The translations under genes and the position numbers were made by a program. From Accumulibacter sp. (lineage in GTDB: Bacteria > Pseudomonadota > Gammaproteobacteria > Burkholderiales > Rhodocyclaceae): a stretch of DNA of 10,689 bases. The DNA lies in contig JAISNE010000423.1 in assembly GCA_031276375.1 (NCBI GenBank), forward strand, positions 1-10,689, in the 5' to 3' direction. The notes beneath the pieces are model-generated. The model saw nothing but the letters and a program-made list of their open reading frames with translations. It was not told where the DNA came from and searched no databases. Of the stretch, positions 6,464 to 10,689 are shown piece after piece; the first letter of the stretch is position 1, and every line of letters starts with the position of its first letter.

Positions 6464-6500
6464 CGTCATTGCCCGGGCTGCGCGCCGTGGCGACCCATCG
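6464..6500 (+). repeat. REP-like element, degenerate copy
   Basis: Starts CGTCATTGCCCGGGCTGCGC, matching the copy at 10015-10044, but the second half has decayed (GGCGACCCAT instead of GGCAATCCAG). Confidence 0.6.
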
Positions 6501-6526
6501 GCCTTCTGGGCTGCTTCGCCGTTTCA

Positions 6527-6558
6527 TGCCAAGTTGCGCTCGACAGGTCGTTGATATT
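6527..6558 (+). repeat. Truncated dispersed-repeat copy abutting hicA
   Basis: CATGCCAAGTTGCGCTCGAC followed by AGGTCGTTGATATT matches the blocks at 6124 and 9953. The match stops at about 6558, exactly where recognisable hicA coding sequence begins, so this copy marks the breakpoint of the toxin gene. Confidence 0.7.
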
Positions 6559-6704
6559 GGCGCAAAGTCCACCAGGTTGGCAGCCACGTCAAGTTCAAAC
6601 ACCCTTCCAGGCCCGGTTCGGTGACGGTGCCGCATCCGAAAAAAGACCTGCCGGCCGGCACCTTGCGCAGCCTGTTCCGGCAGGCGGGTTGGACATGGCG
6701 ATGA
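6555..6704 (+). pseudogene. hicA: 5'-truncated hicA toxin gene
   Basis: Reading from 6555 gives 49 residues up to TGA at 6702-6704. They contain HQVGSHVKFKHPSRPG and VTVPHPKKDLPAGTLRSLF, the hallmark core and C-terminal half of HicA mRNA interferases, including the catalytic His of the GSH motif. HicA proteins normally have about 12-25 more residues in front, forming helix 1 of the dsRBD-like fold. Here the codon just upstream (6552-6554) is an in-frame TGA, and no ATG, GTG or TTG can restore that helix. The missing part is replaced by a dispersed repeat. HicA cleaves mRNA during stress and is held inactive by HicB; this copy is probably dead. A re-initiated short product cannot be excluded. 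Confidence 0.85.
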
Positions 6705-6715
6705 GCGGAGGAAAA

Positions 6716-7102
6716 ATGCTTTATCCTGTTTACGTATTCACGGGCGACGACAAAACCGCGCACGGCATGGAATTCCCGGATTTCCCGGGCTGCTTTTCCG
6801 CCGCCGATGACTGGCGGGACATCCCTCGCCTGGCGCAGGAAGCCATCGAATGCCATCTGACCGGGGAAGACGCGCCGATCCCCGCCCCCACGCCGCTCGA
6901 TCGACTGGCCGGCAATCCCGCGTACCAGGGCGGCGCGTGGCTCCTGGTCGATATCGACCTGTCGCGCGTGGATGCCGCCCCCCGGCGCGTCAATATTTCG
7001 TTGCCGCGCTGCCTGCTCGCCGAAATCGACGAGTACGCCAAAGCGCGTGGCGCGACGCGCTCCGGCTTCCTGGCGGAAGCCGCGCGGGCGGCAATGCGCT
7101 AG
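6716..7102 (+). CDS. hicB: HicB-family antitoxin
   Basis: A 128-aa protein. Residues 1-80 form the HicB partial-RNase-H-like fold (YPVYVFTGDDKTAHGMEFPDFPGCFSAADDW, then EAIECHLTGED). Residues about 90-127 are a ribbon-helix-helix DNA-binding domain (RRVNISLPRCLLAEIDEYA, SGFLAEAAR), so it can both neutralise HicA and repress its own operon. The start at 6716 has GGAGGA just 3-4 bases upstream, a short spacing. An alternative ATG at 6701 would overlap the hicA stop as ATGA and add five residues. It follows the truncated hicA by 11 bp. The frame is intact although its toxin is broken, so it may persist as an orphan regulator or is at an early stage of decay. Confidence 0.92.
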   Translation: MLYPVYVFTGDDKTAHGMEFPDFPGCFSAADDWRDIPRLAQEAIECHLTGEDAPIPAPTPLDRLAGNPAYQGGAWLLVDIDLSRVDAAPRRVNISLPRCLLAEIDEYAKARGATRSGFLAEAARAAMR

Positions 7103-7472
7103 AGCAGTTTAACTTTGAAAATATCCTGTCGATCTGCCTCTGCGGGGAACAGAGGTAGTCTGATGAGCAATATCATTGTTGAAATGCTCCAGGGGGCATT
7201 GGGATATACACAGCGCGCGGATTATTGACAACTCCCCCCATATTTCGAGAAAACCGGGGGTTTCAAGCGAATAAAATCAAAGGCTTACAAAATACGGCTT
7301 GGGATTTGTCAGCAGTCTGCCCGCTGTGTGGATACCTATGTCCCACAAGTGGGAGAGGCTGATATCTCCCCTCTCCACTCGTGGAGAGGGGGCGGGGGAG
7401 AGGGCGCCCGGTCACTGACTGTCCTCTGTCCCCGGTACTCCGTCCTCCGACCCTCATCCCAAGCCGTCGGGC
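7103..7472. other. Gene-free spacer between hicB and the RTX gene
   Basis: Converging genes meet here, but neither strand shows a convincing stem plus T-run terminator. The first part (7103-7330) is AT-richer than its surroundings and matches nothing I recognise. It contains only a 21-codon open frame (7163-7228, AGAGGT upstream) and a weak CCCCC/GGGGG pair (7235-7239, 7256-7260). The second part holds two hairpins and a degenerate copy of the CTGTCCTCTGTCC repeat (7418-7450). Confidence 0.7.
7341..7391. repeat. Two adjacent hairpins
   Basis: TCCCAC 7341-7346 pairs with GTGGGA 7349-7354 (loop AA). CCCCTCTCCAC 7368-7378 pairs with GTGGAGAGGGG 7381-7391 (11 bp, loop TC). No T-run follows. The CCCTCTCC...GGAGAGGG pattern is a common intergenic repeat type. 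Confidence 0.6.
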
Positions 7473-9659
7473 TTACAGGATAGACTCCGGAAAAGCGCCG
7501 CCGCCGTCGTCGGCCAGCGGATCCGCCACGCCCACCAGGCCGATCGACCCTTCGGCTTCCGCCGCGTCTCCAGGCGCGAGGATCTCATCGGTGGCCCATT
7601 CCGCCGTCGACTCTCGCCGGGCCAGGTAGACATTGGCGTTGTCACGCGGGGGGAGATTGATGGCGGGGGCGCCATCGGTCAGCGATTTCGCGATATCCCA
7701 CAGGTCTATGTTCCGATCAGTGGAAGGCGAGCCCAAGCCGAGGTCCCACCTGAATGTTTCGATGACCCCCGCGCCCTTGACGCCCGCCGCCGCCGTGTAA
7801 AAATCGGCGATGGTAATGCTGTCACCGGGGTCAAGCGTGATGACCAGCGTGTTTTCGGCCCGTTCGAGGGTGATCGCTGAGTACGTATCCGGATACAGAT
7901 CCGGCCTGTCGCTGTGAGCAAAAGCATAGAAGTTGATTTTAAGGAGGTCGTTTCCCGCGCTGTCCGCGATGGTGTTCCCGCCCCCCAGCAAGTCCGCCGC
8001 GACGTTTCCACGCCCCACGGACCAGACATCGAAGGAATAGGTGTCGTCACCCGCGCCGCCGTTCAGGATGTCCCGGCCGTCACTGCCGTACAGAATGTCG
8101 CTGCCGTTGCCGCCGTACAGAATGTCATCGCCCGCGCCACCGTAAATTTTATCGTGGCCCGTGGTACCATACAGGGTTTCACCGCCATCGCCCGCCCTGA
8201 TGATGTTGTATTCGATGTTGGGAGCGGGAGCGGGAGTGGGAACGGGATCGGGATAAGGATCGGGATCGAGGAGATTGATGGCGGGAGCGCCGTCGGTCAG
8301 CGATTTCGCGACATCCCACAGGTCTATTGTGTTCCGACTATTAGTGCCCAACCTGATTGTTTCGATGACCCCCTCGCCTTTGACGCCCGCCGTCGCCGTG
8401 TAAAAATCGGTGATGGTGATGATGCTACTGTCAGGGACGTTAGAGTCAATCGTGACGACAAACTTGTTCGTGACGACAAGCTTGTTCGTGACGACAAGCT
8501 TGTTTTCGACCCGTTTGAGGGTAATGGTTATGTCCGTACCTGTAGGGGGGTAAAACTCGAGACTAAGGTCGTCATTTCCCGCAATATCCGTGATGGTGTC
8601 TCTATCCCCCAAGTCGAACCACCTGTAGGTGTCGTCACCCAGGCCGCCCTCCAGAATATCGTCGCCTTCATTGCCACACAAACGGTCATCACCCTCACCG
8701 CCCTTCAGAATGTCGTCGCCATAACCGCCATACAGACCGTCGGCATTCGCACCGCCTTCCAGTATGTCGTTGCCTTCACCGCCAAACAGAAAGTCGTGGC
8801 CAACGCCGCCGATCAGCCAGTCGTCGCCCCCCCAACCACTCATATCGGACTCCCTTATGTCCACGCCGAGGTAGATTTTATCGTTGCCAGCAGTGCCGTG
8901 TACTGCACAGTAGCTATATTTTTCATCAAGAAGATCGAAGTCCACGTCGATTACGAAGTTCTCGCCGGTACTTGGGAAGCCAGGCGTTGGGTGGAGAGTC
9001 GGTACCCCGTCAACAACGACGTAAATGCCCCTGGGGAGATCGTCCGGTACCCTGAGCACGTTATACCCGGCGTCGGAATCGGGACCGCCGCCGGCGGCGT
9101 CGCGCAAATCTTCCATGACGTCGAGGATCGTGTCGAGCGCGGCGTCCTTTTTGCCAGCGTCGGGATCGTCGATCGTGGCGAGCCACGCCCTGGCGATGGC
9201 GGCCGCGCCGTCGCCGACAAACGCGTCGCTCGCTTCCGGATGGCCCTTCAGGTAGTCGGTGAATGCGTTCGCCGCGTCCACCTTGTTGTTGATGACAGCT
9301 TCGTCCCGGGCGGCGGCGGGATTGATGGCGGAGTTGGCGCCCATCAGGATTTCGTAGGCGGCGTTGGCGCGCGTGATGACGTTATCCCTGATCGCGTTGA
9401 CCCAGAAGTCGAGCCCAGCCTTATCCCCGGTCTCCACCGGGTCGCGCCCGAACAGGTTCTTGTATATGTTGATCACGAAATCGGTATCGGTGGCGCCCGG
9501 GTAGATCTCCCCGTAATCGAAACCGCTCGCGACGTCATTGAACAGGTCTTTCGCCGTGCCCGGATAACTCTCCGTCACGTATTTGTAAGCCCCAACCTCC
9601 GCGGGACGATTGAGCAAGGCGATGTATACTTTTTGAACTTCCGATGGTTGCAGTGCCAT
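7473..9659 (-). CDS. DUF4214/RTX calcium-binding protein, probably type I secreted
   Basis: A 728-aa acidic protein without a signal peptide. The N-terminus has two DUF4214-like repeats with the LYxxLxxRxP pattern (VYIALLNRPAEVGAYKYV at 11-28; IYKNLFGRDPVETGDKAGLDFW at 65-86), as in S-layer and RTX surface proteins. Calcium-binding nonapeptides GGxGxDxLx run at about 256-343 and again at 498-540. Each block is followed by a similar module (344-463 and 541-668) with an ITITDFYT / ITIADFYT motif typical of the HCBP-related domain and the phrase DLWDxAKSLTDGAPAINL. A Pro/Asp linker (465-480) joins the halves. The C-terminus (GGGAFPESIL) lacks a cysteine and is consistent with a type I secretion signal. 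AAGGAG sits 8 bases before the start. No secretion or protease genes are adjacent. Adhesin, S-layer or enzyme-less matrix protein are all possible. Confidence 0.9.
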   Translation of the reverse strand: MALQPSEVQKVYIALLNRPAEVGAYKYVTESYPGTAKDLFNDVASGFDYGEIYPGATDTDFVINIYKNLFGRDPVETGDKAGLDFWVNAIRDNVITRANAAYEILMGANSAINPAAARDEAVINNKVDAANAFTDYLKGHPEASDAFVGDGAAAIARAWLATIDDPDAGKKDAALDTILDVMEDLRDAAGGGPDSDAGYNVLRVPDDLPRGIYVVVDGVPTLHPTPGFPSTGENFVIDVDFDLLDEKYSYCAVHGTAGNDKIYLGVDIRESDMSGWGGDDWLIGGVGHDFLFGGEGNDILEGGANADGLYGGYGDDILKGGEGDDRLCGNEGDDILEGGLGDDTYRWFDLGDRDTITDIAGNDDLSLEFYPPTGTDITITLKRVENKLVVTNKLVVTNKFVVTIDSNVPDSSIITITDFYTATAGVKGEGVIETIRLGTNSRNTIDLWDVAKSLTDGAPAINLLDPDPYPDPVPTPAPAPNIEYNIIRAGDGGETLYGTTGHDKIYGGAGDDILYGGNGSDILYGSDGRDILNGGAGDDTYSFDVWSVGRGNVAADLLGGGNTIADSAGNDLLKINFYAFAHSDRPDLYPDTYSAITLERAENTLVITLDPGDSITIADFYTAAAGVKGAGVIETFRWDLGLGSPSTDRNIDLWDIAKSLTDGAPAINLPPRDNANVYLARRESTAEWATDEILAPGDAAEAEGSIGLVGVADPLADDGGGAFPESIL
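8452..8505 (-). repeat. 18-bp tandem repeat, three units, inside the RTX gene
   Basis: The + strand unit GTGACGACAAGCTTGTTC occurs three times in a row (8452, 8470, 8488) with single-base changes. It encodes NKLVVT, NKLVVT, NKFVVT (residues 386-403). The paralogous module in the second half of the protein has only one such strand (NTLVIT), so this is an in-frame expansion by slippage or unequal exchange. Confidence 0.9.
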
Positions 9660-9950
9660 GAGTCAAACTCCTTGTAGTTGAAACAGCACGAAAAACAGGC
9701 AAGACCGCAAAGGCGCGTGAAATTGCGCGGTCGGGGTCGGAGGCTGGGGTTTCCCCTTGAATGATAGAGTTACCCCGATGATTTGAAACATGAAACGCAT
9801 GCATGGAACCGGTGGAACCGGCTTTTCGCTGACAAAACGTCGAAGGAGCCAAGCCCTGCCCACGGAAGAAATTGTAAATCGAAAATTGAATCGAATGTTG
9901 AAGAATTGCTTGGGTTCGTTGCGCGCTGGAAGGCGGGCTTCCGGGTTCGC

Positions 9951-10000
9951 TGCCAAGTTTCGCTCAACAGGCCGTCGATACGCAAGTCCGACGTGTCGGG
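9951..10000 (+). repeat. Dispersed-repeat copy
   Basis: TGCCAAGTTTCGCTCAACAG then GCCGTCGATA and CAAGTCCGACGTGTCGGG match the blocks at 6124-6163 and 6527-6552 with scattered changes. It is followed by a REP-like element and a GAGGACAGATGAC repeat, so three families sit side by side. Confidence 0.68.
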
Positions 10001-10014
10001 ATTCTTGACCGCGC

Positions 10015-10044
10015 CGTCATTGCCCGGGCGGCGTGGCAATCCAG
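10015..10044 (+). repeat. REP-like element
   Basis: CGTCATTGCCCGGGCGGCGT followed by GGCAATCCAG, a short member of the family at 4188 and 6349. Its last bases run directly into the GAGGACAGATGAC repeat at 10043. Confidence 0.72.
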
Positions 10045-10091
10045 AGGACAGATGACCGAAGACAGTCATATTTGCGGCGCGCAGCGCCGGT
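10043..10091 (+). repeat. GAGGACAGATGAC repeat with ATATTTGCGG tail
   Basis: Second copy of the unit at 6057-6112, four kilobases away. Between the two matching blocks it has a shorter spacer (CGAAGACAGTC), consistent with loss of one tandem unit. Confidence 0.7.
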
Positions 10092-10110
10092 AATCGACTG
10101 TCCTCTGTCC

Positions 10111-10523
10111 CTGACGTTTCCCCTCGAGTTCATGAAGAATTCATGAAAAGAGGAAAGGCTTGAGAGTCTGCCATGGCAAACAGAGGAGAGCATTTCCGAG
10201 AGAGAAAAGGGAAAGCCAATGCAACCGGTAACAGAGGGCCCGGCGAGCCAGGGTGATGACGGAGATTTCCTTGCGCTGGGTCCGGCAGGTGCTTTGGAAC
10301 AGGAAGATCAATTGTTTCTGCTGGGCGCATTCGCCAATCAAGCGCAGCACCCAACCGTCCCCCCGTACCCGTCCCCCCGTACCCGTCATTCCCGCGCAGG
10401 CGGGAATCCAGAAAAGGCGGCGGAAGGCTGGATTCTAAGCCTGCGCGGGAATGACGGGTATTTTGACCGCCTCATCTTGAAAAAAGCGAGGGTGGTGCAT
10501 GAAAATTTGAGGGGAAACGTCAG
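10111..10523. mobile_element. 413-bp element with 15-bp terminal inverted repeats (MITE or decayed IS)
   Basis: CTGACGTTTCCCCTC at 10111-10125 is the exact inverse complement of GAGGGGAAACGTCAG at 10509-10523, and TTCATG follows inside both ends after 3-6 bases. CCTCTGTCC flanks the element directly on both sides (10102-10110 and 10524-10532), as a 9-bp target duplication would, though the surrounding sequence is itself a CCTCTGT repeat. Inside are twin TTCATGAA palindromes (10129-10136, 10140-10147), a 14-bp tandem repeat (10355-10382) and a dRS3-like palindrome. The longest leftward frame ends at 10141, close to the left end, as a transposase tail would, but it matches no transposase I recognise. 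A non-autonomous element is the best reading. Confidence 0.6.
10382..10458. repeat. dRS3-like palindrome and inverted partner
   Basis: ATTCCC 10388-10393, eight bases, then GGGAAT 10402-10407 fits the ATTCCC-N8-GGGAAT pattern of the neisserial dRS3 repeat. The 30 bp from 10382 to 10411 recur inverted at 10428-10458 with one small change, so the whole can fold into a long hairpin with a 16-base loop. Similar TCATTCCCGC repeats are common in other beta- and gammaproteobacteria, so it does not prove Neisseria. Confidence 0.75.
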
Positions 10524-10603
10524 CCTCTGTCCTCTGTCCTCTGTCTTCCGTCATCTGTCCTCTGAACCACGCGTATCGCGATGGCTTGACCGCAACCTGG
10601 TAT
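10524..10603. repeat. Inverted GAGGACAGATGAC copy joined to dispersed-repeat fragment
   Basis: 10524-10564 is the inverse of the 6057 repeat (CCTCTGT units, then CGTCATCTGTCCTCTG). It is followed by GCGTATCGCGATGGCTTG and ACCGCAACCTGGTAT at 10571-10603, which matches the right half of the repeat at 6182-6214 with about two changes. Confidence 0.68.
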
Positions 10604-10689
10604 AAATTCCTCCGCGCCGCTTTGTCCGGTCAGGCCGGACGTGGATGGCAACATCATTCGACTCCCATCAGCAGGCAATCGATGCCGTC

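Larger units (their letters stand above)
9660..10689. other. Gene-free region with repeats and one small element
   Basis: No reading frame here has a recognisable family or a good ribosome-binding site. 9660-9790 is the upstream region of the RTX gene and should contain its promoter, but no clear -35/-10 is visible. 9790-9950 shows nothing I can name. From 9951 to 10603 the sequence consists largely of dispersed repeat copies and a 413-bp inverted-repeat element, each listed separately. 10604-10689 shows nothing. Confidence 0.75.

Noticed and set aside
7120..7270. Possible CRISPR leader or a lone I-E-like repeat (CTCTGCGGGGAACAG)
   Set aside because: Only one loose match, no second repeat unit with spacer spacing, and no cas genes.
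8219..8270. GGGAGC/GGGATC hexamer-like repeat as a separate element
   Set aside because: It is explained by the Pro/Asp/Ala linker of the RTX protein (residues about 465-480).
7914..9677. A 587-codon rightward frame opposite the RTX gene
   Set aside because: Its translation has no domain and no ribosome site; the opposite strand carries clear DUF4214 and RTX motifs, so this is a GC-driven mirror frame.
9790..10008. 72-codon rightward frame
   Set aside because: No ribosome site, basic low-complexity product, and its 3' part runs through a dispersed repeat.
10141..10389. 82-codon leftward frame as a transposase
   Set aside because: It ends near the terminal repeat, as a transposase would, but I see no DDE or HUH motif; kept only as part of the element description.
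10219..10605. 128-codon rightward frame
   Set aside because: It crosses the dRS3-like palindrome and the terminal inverted repeat, so it is not a real gene.

Overview
The window looks like a piece of a GC-rich proteobacterial chromosome, most likely betaproteobacterial. The evidence is a DolP-type BON lipoprotein, a stand-alone heptose-1-phosphate adenylyltransferase (an LPS gene), a HicAB-type locus, and many dispersed palindromic repeats of the GTCATTGC...GGCAATCC and ATTCCC-N8-GGGAAT kinds. The assignment to a class is inference; no ribosomal or taxonomic marker is present.

Layout. (1) Positions 1-3847 hold a leftward, tightly spaced operon: an SPFH protein with a C-terminal SHOCT tail, a 655-aa DUF4178 protein with two zinc ribbons and two membrane segments, an unrecognised 177-aa protein of clearly lower GC, a 49-aa single-span membrane peptide, and the first codons of a further gene cut by the window edge. 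SPFH/DUF4178 pairs are known from envelope-stress-like gene clusters, so the set probably works at the inner membrane. (2) 3848-4562 has no gene and is packed with palindromic repeats. (3) 4563-5804 holds leftward dolP and hldC, both outer-envelope genes (outer-membrane integrity and ADP-heptose synthesis). (4) 5805-6554 is gene-free. It has four successive hairpins immediately upstream of dolP, resembling the right end of an IS200/IS605 element, then two opposed terminators, then dispersed repeats. (5) 6555-7102 is a rightward hicAB toxin-antitoxin locus in which hicA has lost its 5' end, exactly where a dispersed repeat abuts it; hicB is intact. (6) 7103-7472 is gene-free. (7) 7473-9659 is a leftward gene for a 728-aa DUF4214/RTX calcium-binding protein, probably secreted by a type I system and cell-surface or extracellular, with a duplicated RTX-plus-HCBP module and an 18-bp in-frame tandem repeat. 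(8) 9660-10689 has no gene. It carries more copies of the same repeats and a 413-bp element with 15-bp terminal inverted repeats and a 9-bp direct repeat at both ends.

Two features stand out. The spacers are a mosaic of at least three repeat families that recur between 4.0 and 10.6 kb, and one copy appears to have truncated a toxin gene. Next to dolP lies a compact, highly structured element with no protein of its own.
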